From: Paraphysomonas bandaiensis
Lineage: Eukaryota > Chrysophyceae
Direction: 5' to 3'
NCBI GenBank assembly: GCA_965644295.1
Contig: CBFFRP010000296.1
Location: forward strand, 345,946 to 409,945
DNA length: 64,000 bases
Translations under genes and position numbers: made by a program
Notes under the pieces: model-generated
What the model saw: only the letters and a program-made list of their open reading frames with translations
What the model was told of the DNA's origin: nothing
Databases searched by the model: none
Part shown: positions 10,419 through 22,543 of the stretch, piece after piece
Layout: the number at the start of each line of letters is the position of its first letter
Position numbering within the stretch: the first letter of the stretch is position 1

Positions 10419-12397
10419 CTACACTTTCGGAGTAATATCAATTCCTCTATCACGAGCGGTACTACTCTTCACACAGTTTACGATAAGACTTTTCCACTCG
10501 GCTTCAGGTATAATAATGTCCTAAGTGGGAATAAGTAATATAGGCACATTTCCAGAAATACTTTTACCTGGTTGATCCAGAACATCAGAGTTTCACGGCC
10601 ATCCGCCTTCTTCTGTCCCTCAGCCAATATCGCTTCCTTTCCTTTCCTATGGTATGTACGTATGGAATGATGGCAACCAGGACAAAGAAACAGCGTTCAA
10701 CCTTTTCAGTTTCTCCTTGTTGGCTTGCTCGTATAGGTCCCAGTGAAAGACAACATCATCTCTATAAAGTATATTTAAAAAGTTTTTACTTGTTCTATAT
10801 ATCACATTCCTGACCTATTTTTAACCTGCCACTCCTTGTAGACGACATTGGCGTTCAAAGTGGAGTCTTTAAATGTCGCTCTATGCTCATTTTTGTATGG
10901 CAATATCTGCAATAAGACAGATCTAGGGTGAAGAAATATGACATTGTCGAGCCCAGATCCATGCATTCCAATCAGCACATCCAACGATCGGAACTCTCGA
11001 ACCTGCTCGTATATAGTCATCTCCTCAAGAGGGAGCAGTACACATTCATAGCCCATTTCGGCCACAATGTCAGCAAGGTCGTACTCATTTAGGATAAATC
11101 TTTTCTTGCGCCGTGAGATTAGGCCGACCTTTACCCGATCTGCTGGGGGGGTCACGTGGTCCAGGTCAAGATACGAGACTATACTTCTAACAGTCCTTCC
11201 AGGGTCAGTTCGACTTTGACTGGCACGCAATTCTGACATGGAACAGAAACATGCCCCAGCGGGTACTTGTTGATTCGATCTCCTCCAACAGTAGTCGGTG
11301 ATTGTACCAAAAAAAGGAAACAGCATAGGGTCCCCAAGATTTCCAATAAGATAGTGTATATGTCTGGCCGATTCCTCGCCGACGTTGGAGATTACTCGCT
11401 CACGAGCGCCGAGAATGCTGGACCAAGACGCCATCCTGTTCGTGAACACAGCAGTAAGTACCGGTCTATACAAACTACTAGAAAACGACATAGGCGTACC
11501 AATGATAAAACATGGCTTGTGACTCACTGTCAATGTCCACGAGAACTGATGGTTGATTTACCCACACCTTACACATACCCGGCCTGTTCTCTCTCGAAAG
11601 ACGTCCTTGTGGGTTTACTGTTACGGGGTTAGGGCAACGAGCTCCCTGCTGTTGCGAGGAGGACACAGATGAAGATCCAAAGTCTACACAAATCAATCGC
11701 TTATTGTCCCACACACATAACTCATTGCTAACACAGGCCTCGTAACCGTGTATCATACAGCTGTCTCCAAGAATGTTGCTGCCACAGAACTACTATTAGC
11801 AACGCAAACCACACGGGGAACTGGGTCAGCAATATACAGAGCCAGCATATATTACTCAAAGGCAAGAAAGCAAACTTACCATCCGCTGTAGTTCATCAAT
11901 GGACCATGGTTCTTGCCAAACCGCTTCCCTATACCACTCTCGTGATATCTCGTCAAGTAATCCGTCAGCTGCTCCTCTTTGGACACCAATAATCTTAAGT
12001 TCCCTTGGTTTGCGCCGAATCTCTGCCAAGAACTAAAGTGTTTTGGAATAATATGATGCCAATCAATTTTGGCTTGCCGCCAAGCCTGGACAATGGGCGG
12101 AAGTTCCAAAAAGTCTCTAAATAACTGTGTGTACGAGCTCTCTGCGCTCTGCTTTTCATATGCATTCGACACGATAACCTCCTTGATTTGATGCGCCTCT
12201 ACACTAATATTATTATTCATAGAAGAAGGATCTTTCCGATCCCCTCTGAGGAGAGTGTCGGTGGACACCTGTGTGAGAGATCCGCTGTTGATGTCGTGCA
12301 TACCACTGGCGACTATTATCTGAAATAACAGACCTAACACAAAGAAGACAACAGCTGCGGATAGGAGGATAATGTAGAAGCAACGTCCTTTCCTCAT
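10419..12397 (-). CDS. GT61-family glycosyltransferase (EOGT-like), type II membrane protein
   Basis: Six exons on the minus strand: 11880-12397, 11500-11778, 10815-11435, 10702-10761, 10568-10646, 10419-10520. Phases are consistent and introns run 47-101 nt, giving 552 residues. A single signal anchor (residues ~7-30) suggests a Golgi/ER lumenal enzyme. Exon 2 carries conserved cysteines and ends in the MFYHW stretch typical of GT61; exon 3 holds VGLISRRKKR and the LIGMHGSGLDN motif. The three small 3' exons continue with FHWDLYEQ and a charged helix, so stopping at the in-frame stop at 10802 would truncate the protein. GT61 members transfer GlcNAc or xylose to glycoproteins; EOGT puts O-GlcNAc on EGF domains in the ER. 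The neighbouring divergent gene encodes an EGF-containing protein, but substrate assignment is speculation. Confidence 0.88.
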
Positions 12398-12869
12398 GGT
12401 CCTTCTAGTGTAGGGAGATGAGGGCTAGGGATGCATATCGGTGCAACTTAAAGTGCCCAACAGATCCACAGCGCAGTCAGAGCAGCTGAGCAAGTGGTCA
12501 ACAGCGGTATTCTATGTATACACACTGTATTCATATACCGCTCCATACGCTCAAACTATTCTCTGTATACCGGTATACAGTGTATTCTACGATTCCAAAA
12601 AAATTCCGTTTCAACCAACCGCTCTGCAGGTAGATATACGCATTTCTCCAGGCACACACACACCCACCTGAGGAGTGATGTACAGCAGCAGTATGTACTT
12701 GTATATGTATGTATGTCTATGTATATGCATGTATTCCTCAACTGAAACAGCCTCTGCTCTCAACACTCGAACTATTAATGCAAGCTGACTCTAACCACAG
12801 CAGCTAGAACACCGATATTCGTTACAGCACCTGCTACAGACACAACATGTTGCTCTTTTAACCGTGATA
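12398..12869. promoter_or_regulatory. Bidirectional promoter region, pair 3
   Basis: This 472-bp gap between GT61 and Kelch-EGF start codons has GTATAC at 12516-12521 and two back-to-back copies forming the perfect 14-bp palindrome GTATACCGGTATAC at 12565-12578. It also contains short CA/TG repeats. Promoter role is inferred from position and recurrence. Confidence 0.5.
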
Positions 12870-15800
12870 ATGGTCGAGTTGTATCTGTTTGGCCGCCTAT
12901 TGGCGCAGTGGTGGTGTATATTTGTACTCGTCGAATTACGACACGTTTATGGCTCTAATTGGGCTCAAACAACGGGACCAGTGTCTCAAAATGTAGCAAT
13001 TCCTAGACAACCAACACCAGCGTATTTGCACTGGCGAGAAAGATTTGGCCATGCGGTGGTTCTTGCAGCGGATAGAATTGCAGGAGACGCCGACTCGGAG
13101 CCCATAGTATATCTCCTCGGGGGCGACACATACGAAGGAGATTTTTCGGGTTATGAGGTGCATGCTGATGGTGTAGTGATAATTTTGGTCACGATGTGTT
13201 TATAGCAAAATGTTCGTCAAACAAGGTGGCCTGTAGGTTACAAAAACGATGTGTGGCGTTCTTCAGGAACTGAGTGGACAGTGCGCTCAGACATTCGTCT
13301 GCAAACACGGTACCACCAGAAGATTCCTCGGATTATATCTAATATGGAATGGACTTTAGTGATAAATGGTGAAATGCCCCCACCAGGTGATTTTAATTAC
13401 ATGTAGTGTATACCCAATCGGTTATATCGAACATTCATCAGGTGAGTCGTACGACTACTGGTTGAGGTGTCAACCAGCATTCAGAACTAGACTCCCGAAC
13501 CCATCGATATGTAATCTGGAGGAAAATCAGTACAAGGTAGGTAGTAACAGAAATTGCGGCACTTTTGAATTTGTCAAACGTAATGTTTTTTCTTCTGTTG
13601 TAGGTACAATGGTCACCGCGGAGGAATCATGGTGCCGTATTTTTCAATGGTGAGCACTACTGTCGAATCATTATATGTTTTTTCTCATTTTTCCCTGCTC
13701 TTTGTGTATAAGGCTATATATGGGTGCTGGGCGGACGTGCCCGAGAGCTGACGGATTTACCAGAGTCAGATGCCATAGGTGGTATCCTCACCCCTCGCGT
13801 TCAGGTCTGTGTTTTAACCTTCATAGTAATTGAATGACTTGTATGATAACACTCCACGAATAGGATATATACCGAGAACGGTTCGGTGAGAACTTCGACC
13901 AGTGGTTCACGATGCAAAGAGAAGTTTCTACTCTCAAATCAGATGTCTGGCGGTCCACTGATGGTGAAGAATGGGAAATGGTGACACCAGGGTGCAGAGC
14001 GCCACAAATAAATCTTGTTGCCGGTGGTAACCCCGTGGAGGGTAAGAGTGGCACTTTAGAAAACGCCTGCGAGACGGATGAAGATTGCTATAGCCCCGCT
14101 GAGAAGTGCGTTAATAACGGCGGGCACTATACTTGCGTATGCCAGATGTGGTCACCTCGAGAGGAACATACTGTTGGAGTTTTCGGGGACTATATGTACG
14201 TGGTTGGGGGATACGCTAGCCGTTTATTCAGTCAGATGAGCAATTGTGGGGCCTTTTCTTGCGGAGATATTAATGCTGGGTCCTACAGATTTTATATGAA
14301 TGTAAGATGAAAATGTTGTCTCTCATTTGTGTTGATAAATGCCGACAGGATGTGTGGCGAAGTAAAGACGGAGAGATATGGGAGCCAGCATCCCTTGGTG
14401 GTGATACGAGTTTTCCAGGTCGTGGTGGACATCAAATGATTATTCTGCCAAACGAATTGAACCCTACCAGTATCGATGCCGCACGTTTAATGATATTTGG
14501 TGGATCTGGAGGTGTACCAGAGACTAATGAAGTGTACTACTTCAATGATATATGGTAAGGAGGTTGAGTTTTAACGTTTGGCTTGACATGCATACAGGAC
14601 CGCCCCACTGTCTAATCCATCGGATTGGACTCTGGAAGTGGAACATGCACCCTGGCCTGCAAGGTAAGGGAATTTTCAATATTCTGGCTAGCTCTAACCC
14701 GTTACAGAGCTGGACATACGGTTACTCTAGAGCCGAAATCATCGAGCAATGGGAACATCCGTTTTATTCACTTAGTTGGTGGTATATCAGACGAAGGAAT
14801 TATGGATGACGTATGGTGAGTGTAAATGTATTATTTGTACACACATAATTTTGTGAGTTCAGGTCATGGCGTCCTGATGTAGACGGCGATATATGGCGCA
14901 AGGACTACACCAGTGATGCCTTATTTAGGAAGTCTAATTCACGGTCGGGAAATCTTTATGAAGATAACTCTCCAGCAATTTACTACGTTACACCTGATAG
15001 TAACCTAACGTACATGCGAAAATTTTGGGTTCCCACTGCCAGTAATATTGATGTTCGAGAAGATGGGTCTCGTCCACTTGAGAGGTATAAGATTCTCCAC
15101 ACTCTAACGTGATATACATCTCTCATGCTAAATCATCAGGGAGTGGCTGAACGAACATCAAATTAGTATGCTGCATGGAGAAGGGATTTTCACTATTCGA
15201 CAGCTTGCGGAGGCTGACAAGTATACTATCCTGAAGCTCAGAGGGCATGACTTTCCAGGCGTACCCGAAGAAGATTTGTTGGACTTTTACGACGTTTGTG
15301 ACTACAGAGAACTTGCACTCGCGATAGTGGAGAAATGCAGGTATATTTTAATATAGTCGCATTAGTTTGGAAGTAATACTGGAGTTTCTGTAGAATAAAA
15401 ACCGAGTACACCTATTATGATGGGGAGCTTCAAATGCCCTGGAACAATAACGTCGGTAAGGGAACGAAAAACTTTCAGACGTTTCTGTAATTTTTTGGCG
15501 TCAGAGTTCGATGGTCCCCCGCCTGTCACACTCCCCGCTGAGTGGCATAACAGAGATTACATCGATATGATGGACGTGACAGACCCAGAGGTGATGGTTG
15601 AGGAGTGGGATGGGTGTTCTATATTGCCACTAAATTCCCGACCGAATGTCAACGGACTTGGAAAGGTGTATCAAGTTGAGTCTATTCGCAATCCAAAATA
15701 TGAGATCCAGGAACTGCACTGTCGATATAATCCAGGGCCGAGAGCATATCATGCGGCGCTTTATTTTGAAGAACGGCTGTATATATTTGGAGGCAGGAAG

Positions 15801-17018
15801 TCCGAGACAGAGTTCTACGGCGATAGTTGGTACCGCGACAACCGCATGCCATCAGTAAGTATCAAAGATAAGCCGAAACAGAATTCTCCGAACAGTATAT
15901 TTCGATTTGAACCGGATGAACCTGGCTGTCATTTCGAATACCGTGTATGGGATGTGTTTAGATACAAGGAGATAAGGGAGTGGACTCCTGTGGTGTGGAA
16001 AACTAATGTTGGTACGTGATGTACATTGGATGCGTTATACGTGCCTTACATATAGCGCAGAGTGGCTGGATTGGCGTAAAGGAGGACCTGGTAATGGTCG
16101 ATATGTTTTATACGTTCGTGGGGTTGATGCAGCAGGGAACAGAGACGAAACGTATCGTCTTGGGAGGAATGTCTTTTTATGGGATTACGTGTCACCCACG
16201 CCATGGGATATTATATTCGGTTGTATTGCTGGTTTCTTATTCTTGGCCTTCCTTGCCTACCTCGAATACAGGCGGCGAGTGAAAAAGGCGGCAATGGAAC
16301 GATACGCAATGAAGCGAATGAGAAGAAAATTTAAGGCCATGCAAAGAGATTTGGATGGAAGAGCCGTCGACTGGCGAACACTTTATCAAGAGGTCGGTGT
16401 ATGATTGTTTGTCTACTACTTTATCGGTGTAACCCAATGACACTTGCATGCAGCACAAAGAGGCGAAAGAAAATGAAGATAAGGATGGCAAAAAGCGTCA
16501 AAAAGAAATGAAAAAGGTCGATTTCTCACTTACATGTTACATATTGTATGGGCTGATATTCGGAAATGTTTTCAGAAACGAGAGAAGGCGAAGGAGGCAC
16601 GAGAGAAAGAAAAGGCGAAGCGAGAGAAGGAAAAAGAAAAAATACGCAAGAAGCTGAAGGATAAGGAAAAGCAAAAAGGAACGGCATCTATTGCAGCACC
16701 TATCCCTGCGAAACAAATCGAGCATGTGAAGAAAACAGATGATGTATAAAGCTGCGTAGTGAATGCTTCATCTTGGCTCATAGTTTTTTCAGAAATATTT
16801 GACGTCGGAGAAGAAAGAAAGGCGGGGAATAAAATCCGGGGACACTGCAGTAGTAGCGAAAGGTGATACAGGTATTGGTAGATTTGTGTTACTATGTCTG
16901 TGTCTCATTTATTTCGTCAAAAGGGGGAGAGCTTGTAAAGCGCCAAAGTAAGCGATTCAAAGATTATGAGACTGGAAGTGATGGAGGGAAAACACAGCAC
17001 AGCAAGAAGAATGTGTAG
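12870..17018 (+). CDS. Kelch beta-propeller / EGF-like single-pass membrane protein
   Basis: Eighteen exons with consistent phases give 1082 residues: 12870-13157, 13206-13386, 13442-13536, 13604-13649, 13713-13804, 13864-14301, 14349-14554, 14598-14663, 14708-14815, 14863-15084, 15140-15340, 15394-15455, 15505-16011, 16061-16392, 16454-16516, 16576-16743, 16793-16871, 16924-17018. A signal peptide covers about the first 28 residues. Repeated kelch blades show VLGG/VVGG/IFGG di-glycines and a recurring DVWRS-DG-W motif. A six-cysteine EGF-like insert (within exon 6, about residues 290-310) sits between blades. One transmembrane helix lies at about residues 885-907, and the cytoplasmic tail is extremely Lys/Glu-rich and probably a charged single helix or coiled coil. 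It looks like a surface receptor or adhesion protein; ligand and function are unknown. Confidence 0.85.
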
Positions 17019-18152
17019 TTTTTGTATTTGGGTATTTTGTTATATATGTATGTTTCCATACTTAGTTACGCGGACTGTTAATAATGATGGCAACCACCAG
17101 GTGATGGTGGCATATATTTTGTACCTCGTATTGGAAATCTGTTTTAACTCCTCATTTAATGATAGTATACATTCGTGCTGAAATTGAGTTATATTTACTC
17201 GTCGGTACTGCTGTCTGTATCGAAGGGTCGCAGGTATAGGCTACAGATTTCTATTCGTGTAAATCTTAAGATATATCATACTTTACGATATACGCTATTA
17301 GTAGAACCAATAAAGTCTATAATTTATAAAAGTTTCATTGCGGTATTAAAATAAACTACCTATAAATAGCTTAGCCTGAATTTCGAAAGAATAACATTTC
17401 CACAAGCCATCGTCCGAATCACCACACACACAATTTATTATCGACGTTGTGCTTGTGAGTACCATTATCGGTCCCAAGGTCACGGTCACACCCAACCAGA
17501 ATCCGTTGTGGGCATGCATGCTTGCATGCATTAGGCCAGGGCAGGTGTGATGCAAGTAATATAGCCTTCAGAATCAAAATCATGTCATGTGTTTTGCATG
17601 TATCGAACACGGACGCAAACTCGACAAAATAAATATGGCAGTACTAAGAAAGCCGTTTGTATATATTTTCTGTTTACACTACAATAAACATTGCACATAA
17701 AAATAAAAATTTTTAACTGATTCATTTGTCGAGTAGATGGTCTCATCAAGAATTCCGCATATATACATTAGCATCCACAACATCAATTTCTGTGCCAGAG
17801 AGGTATCATTGAGAAATTGAGTTTGAATAAAGCGAGAAATTCCGTAAAAAAGTCGGACTCGCACCTTTTCGTGGCGTTACCAGAGATGTCATGTATATCA
17901 ACATTCTGCTTGCTCACTGCGTTTGCTTTAAGTGATTGATGCCGAGTTAACATTTATTCGGGATCTGTGTTGCCGATGACCGAGGTAATGCGTCAAACTT
18001 TCCTCATGGGTGCATGGCAATGGCAATGTGATTAGAGACCTGTTATGTCTTCCCACACGTCTACTTCCTAGTCTCCTGAACCAGGCCATTGAGTTATAAC
18101 AAGGCTCTCACACTGTTTGGAGAACAGTGTCAGGTACATTTTTGGTGCTTTT
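17019..18152. other. Intergenic region with dispersed repeat copy
   Basis: No gene is supported. It includes the second copy of the 32-bp segment (17847-17878) and, from about 17905, the start of a segment duplicated at about 18815-19150. A GCATGC-rich small palindrome lies near 17512-17530. Confidence 0.4.
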
Positions 18153-18401
18153 ATGTTAGTCTTGCTTATAGTAAGTTTTCATCCGAGCGTGGAAGGAGCA
18201 CGGTTTCCTACTACTAGCGTAAGTCACTCGGGAGAAGAGTGTAAGGTGGATGCATGTGTTGGACGAGTGCACACAATGGATAGAAGACATTGGAGTCAGA
18301 TTGAAGTTGTAACAGATATTCATAGATGTCTTTTTCATGCGTCAGTGTGCAAAATTGCACCAGTAAGACCGCTTCGTGGCCGTGGGAGGACCCGGCGCTA
18401 G
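18153..18401 (+). CDS. Candidate small secreted cysteine-containing protein
   Basis: An 82-residue frame begins at the ATG at 18153. The first ~16 residues are strongly hydrophobic (LVLLIVSFH) and end with a plausible signal-peptidase site after VEG. The remaining ~65 residues contain four cysteines and end in an Arg-rich stretch (RGRGRTRR). I recognise no family. The same locus is duplicated about 900 bp downstream, where the frame is broken, so this copy is either the functional member or chance survival. There is no RNA evidence and an upstream exon cannot be excluded. Confidence 0.35.
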   Translation: MLVLLIVSFHPSVEGARFPTTSVSHSGEECKVDACVGRVHTMDRRHWSQIEVVTDIHRCLFHASVCKIAPVRPLRGRGRTRR

Positions 18402-20393
18402 TACTACTCTACTCTCCCCTCCAGAGACTATTAAGCAAGAAATTAAAAGCTGTAGTGAAATATATATAACCGTTGATGAAGAAAACAATAGCTAAAGGCA
18501 GTATTTTTTTTATATGTCGTGATGAAATGTTGCAAACTAGATTATACAGCTAAACTGAAATATCGAGACTGTCTAATATTATTCTTATAACTGATTGTAA
18601 AGCCAATCAAAGCGGCAAGTTGCGATAAATTATTCGGCCTAATTGCAGCTTTGTCCTGGCGTGCTGCATGAAACCATATAAGTGCCTTTTCAGTAAATGC
18701 CTTTTAATCTTGAAATGGACACCCAGAGGTTTTGGGCAGCCTACCGAAGCCAAGCATCTGGGATGAGTTTTCAGCTCTAAGAATTATGAGAAGTTAGCAA
18801 GGGTGAGTAAAGCATTATTCTGTTCGCTCTCTGCGCCTGTTTCGCGTAAACAATGCTGCACAAGAGTTCACAATATTCACTGTCTCAGTGGCCAATGATT
18901 GAGGTAAATCGTGAAACTTTCTGGTTATGACAATCTGATTAGACCTCCTAAACCTTTATTGCCAGGCCTTAGTTGCTCCTGCTTCAGAGCATTGGGGTTA
19001 AAACAAGGCTCTGACAGTGTTCATCAAGCAGTAACAGGTACAGTTGCGCATTTTATGTCATTCTTGCACAAGTTTTTTGATTGAGCTGATAATGTGTACA
19101 TTTTCTATTCCTGAAGGGGGTAAAGTGGATTCATGTGCTGGAGAATAAAAACAAGAGAAGAAAAAATAGAAATTACTTCAAATAGTTGTAGATTTCGGTA
19201 GAAAACTGCCTATGAAATCTGTACCCTCGCTGTCTATACGTCGACGATATATCATCAAGCTTGGGTAACAATTAATTGGCGAGAGGTATCCAACAATAAC
19301 AATAGCAATTATTAATTAAGCGTCCAACTATTGGCATTGTAATTAACGGAATATAATTGCCCACTAATTGTCTTCAATTCTATTGCTGGCCTTTAAATAG
19401 CTTTCTGAACTACAAGCTCATCCCAAAGATGTATATTTTTACGCAGAAACATCAAAACATTTCAAGGTGTCTAGGTGTCACTCGCTTGCGACAAGCAGTT
19501 ATAAAATCTTCGTGCTTCTTAATTCTAAACAACCTCTCACAATCACTGGTAGTACTATATCAATGCTTCATACAACGATATCGCATATTGTAAGTTTTGT
19601 GCGTGCTTTCTTGAGCTTTCCGTTGTCTTCAAGTAAAGGAAATGCCTCGTTGACCTCATCAACATCTTTCTCTTCATCAAATACATCTTCATCTGGAGGT
19701 ACGTCATTTATCAAAAAGCGTCGCACCTGTGGTTTTTCAGCTCTTCCTTACCACGCTGAATCTTGACTACTGTATTCTCGAAATCTGCAGTCTGAACAAT
19801 GTTCGCGTCTGTACCCAGGTGGCATTTCATCCCAACAAGGATACTCACGAATTATATCATCAAATTGTACCCGGACATCATCAAACAAACTGTTATTCTC
19901 CATCTGAATGCAAATGTTTGCGTACAATATCATCATTGCATCAAAAAGCGACGAAGGCTTGCAGCAAGCCAAATCAAAATTTATGCCCACACAGAGAGAG
20001 GGGAGGAGCAAGGGGGCGCTGATATCGCGATCTCAGTACTCTTGATTTGCCTGCCACTTCGGAATCTTCGTCACGCAAGAACTGGACTCAGAGACAACCA
20101 CGGTTCACCGGTGGTGCATTTGGGACTTCTTAGAAGAAATCAACATGGAGGACTGTTCATAGGGCCTACGTTAATGTCAACAAAACTCCATGTTGATATC
20201 CCTTATATATCTTGGAGATCGCATATGTCTTTAACACCCCTGCATGATTCAGCCAGACTTAACACCAAGCCAACACGACTAATTGTCTCCGGCAATGCGT
20301 AGATAATATCGCGAAGAGGTAATATACTCAATGAATTATTATGGTGGCATGTGTATTATTTTTCTGGCGCTATTTACAGTCAATACACAGACA
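18402..20393. other. Tail-to-tail intergenic region with degenerate duplicate and coding-like remnant
   Basis: About 18815-19150 is a decayed copy of about 17905-18275, which covers the upstream region and first part of the small secreted gene; its frame is interrupted soon after the ATG. On the minus strand between about 19590 and 20011 two stretches look coding-like: an acidic 58-residue frame and a frame with Cys-rich C-terminal sequence. They do not join cleanly and are probably remnants of a mobile element or dead gene. Confidence 0.35.
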
Positions 20394-22543
20394 CTACATT
20401 CGTATATTATTCGTTTGTTGTTGTATCCAATCGTATTGAGTGGTTCGTGGATTATCTATACTTTCTTTAAGCAAATATTGAACATCTGTTGGAGTTGATA
20501 CGAATTCGAACCTACGGAATAATTAGTGTCTAACGACAGTGTTGATTTCTTAAGACATCCTCACCTGGTTCGAATGGACTCAGAAGAACTTCCTGCTGTC
20601 CCACATGCACCCTACGTGCGAGATTTCAAAAATAACACAGAACATTGCACTGAGCTCTCTGACCTGTTCTATAGCGCATATGTTTTCAATATTCCGCTTG
20701 ATAGCAAAAAAACCTTTGATCAATAAGTCTTCAAAGGTTCTAAACGCATCACTACTATATCCCCCCATCAATTCTACGTACTCGGCCGTCATCTTGAACG
20801 GTGCGGTTTCAAAGTTCATGTTGAACGCAGGCGATTCTCCTAGTATAAATCCAAAATCTATGTGAATAATGCGTCCTCTGTCGTCTATAAGGATGTTGCC
20901 ATTGTGTCTGTCCTTCACTTGAAGCGCGTATGTAACAAGGGAATATCCAACCAGACTTCTGATAAACTGATTAAGTGCACGCTCGAACTGCGAAGAATTG
21001 CGTTGTCCAAACTTGAATTCGAAATATTGCAACAATGTCGCACCGGAGGGGCGCGATGACACTTTTGTCCCCATCCACCTCCCAACCCCTGCATCAGCGC
21101 CTTTCAAAGCTACACCGTGACCCTCTTTCAGAGATATCTCACACTTCTTTATCGCGTCCACTGAGAGTGCGTCGTCTAGATACTCCACGAGGCCAGAAGA
21201 TGGGCCAGTGGGATATATGCGATACGGTCGTAAAACAATATCCAAGCCTTGAGAAGAAAACACCTCGCTAAAAGCTTCTATAAATTGCATAGCCAAGGCT
21301 TCACGTTGAAGGTCCGCACCCGCCTTCACAACTAGTGCTGTCATATCCCAACCAGGGAGGTGGCCGAACGGACTCCGTGCCTTGACCTGCTCCTTCTTCT
21401 CAGTCCAGGAAGTCGGTGGACTGAATGTCGGAAGAGAAGTGTGAGCAGTATCGAAATCAGTCTGCCCCCCACGGGTAGAGCTAGAATGTGCAAACGAATC
21501 CCCAGGCTCGTGGCCAGAATAGTTCGGTGTCCATGATAAAGAACTAACAGTTGCTGCACACTCATGCGGTGTGAGTCTTCGAATGCGTCTTCTTCCAACA
21601 CCAGTCAAATTGTGCATAGATGTAGAATTCAATTTTGATTGTGCAAGAGCGAGTCTTTCCCGTAACTCCCCCTGACAGTATGTCTGCATGCTGTCCCCTG
21701 TGAACTCCTGTCGTATAACTTCTACAGTGAGGAGGTATGGGGAACGGTCCCTGCTGGGCAACACCCGACACTCTGGTAGCACCACATTCACTAGTCGAAG
21801 GACATGATCCGTGCACCTCGAAAGAGGGTAGTGCAATGCAAATGCTGGATCAGGCCCGAAACGGCGATTAAACACTCGGGAGCGAATGAGCGCATTCACG
21901 TCCCGCAATCCTAGCATCAGCTGACCGTGTCGCCTCTCGACTGGCGTAGAAATTAGTACGAGCAGCATTTACAGGACTACAACAATACCTGGTAGGCCAT
22001 TAATAGAAACACTTAGTGCAGTCAACAGCTCAACGAGAGAGATGCAATTCCAGAAGTATTCTGATCGTATTGCAGCCAGTGCCGCAGGTAGATTGTCGCC
22101 TTGTGCTATTGACTGTAATACACGTGCTTTCAGAGCATTAATTCTTTCACTTCGTTTGCTATGGGCGGTGTTCAGCAATGAACCATAGAGAAGTTTGTTG
22201 TTCATATTGGATAAGCTCGCCTGCAGTCACATCATCACTATCAGATGTGGTCGCAGCTGTCAGTTACCTTCACAGTATGATGAGCTTTCAGTCCGAATAT
22301 AAAGTTCTTCTTGCATCTGTCAATCACAGAGCTCTCCAGTGAACTATAAGCCGGTAGTTCCGTACTCTCATCAGGTGCATTAACCACTACACTGCAGAGC
22401 TGTGGCAGATACTCCTCAATGACATCATCTCCAACACCCTCTAACACACTCACAGGGTTACCTCCCCACCCCTTATCACCACTACGAGTCAACGAAAACA
22501 GACGAATCAATAGGGGCAAGAAACCAAGCACCCCCACTCCCAT
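20394..22543 (-). CDS. PI4KB: Phosphatidylinositol 4-kinase, beta type
   Basis: Five exons (22268-22543, 21989-22220, 20664-21940, 20565-20611, 20394-20511) with introns of about 47-53 nt and consistent phases give 649 residues. It phosphorylates phosphatidylinositol at the 4-position on Golgi membranes. The N-terminal part has the EEYLPQL lipid-kinase-unique/helical segment and a basic Ser-rich linker. The catalytic domain shows SPFGHLP, VKAGADL at about 374-380, catalytic loop VKDRHNGNIL (DRHNGN 513-518) and HIDFGFILGESP (DFG 531-533). The family's usual GDDLRQE is changed to GADLQRE. The two small 3' exons supply the C-terminal region with an RTRF segment. A start further upstream would run into the ATGT microsatellite, so the ATG at 22543 is preferred. 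Confidence 0.9.

Noticed and set aside
10802-10814. In-frame stop at 10802 as the end of the GT61 gene
   Set aside because: A donor at 10814 and three downstream exons in consistent phase continue a family-typical C-terminus.
17346-17610. Overlapping minus-strand ORFs downstream of the Kelch gene
   Set aside because: Two different frames of similar length without a recognisable domain or splice context.
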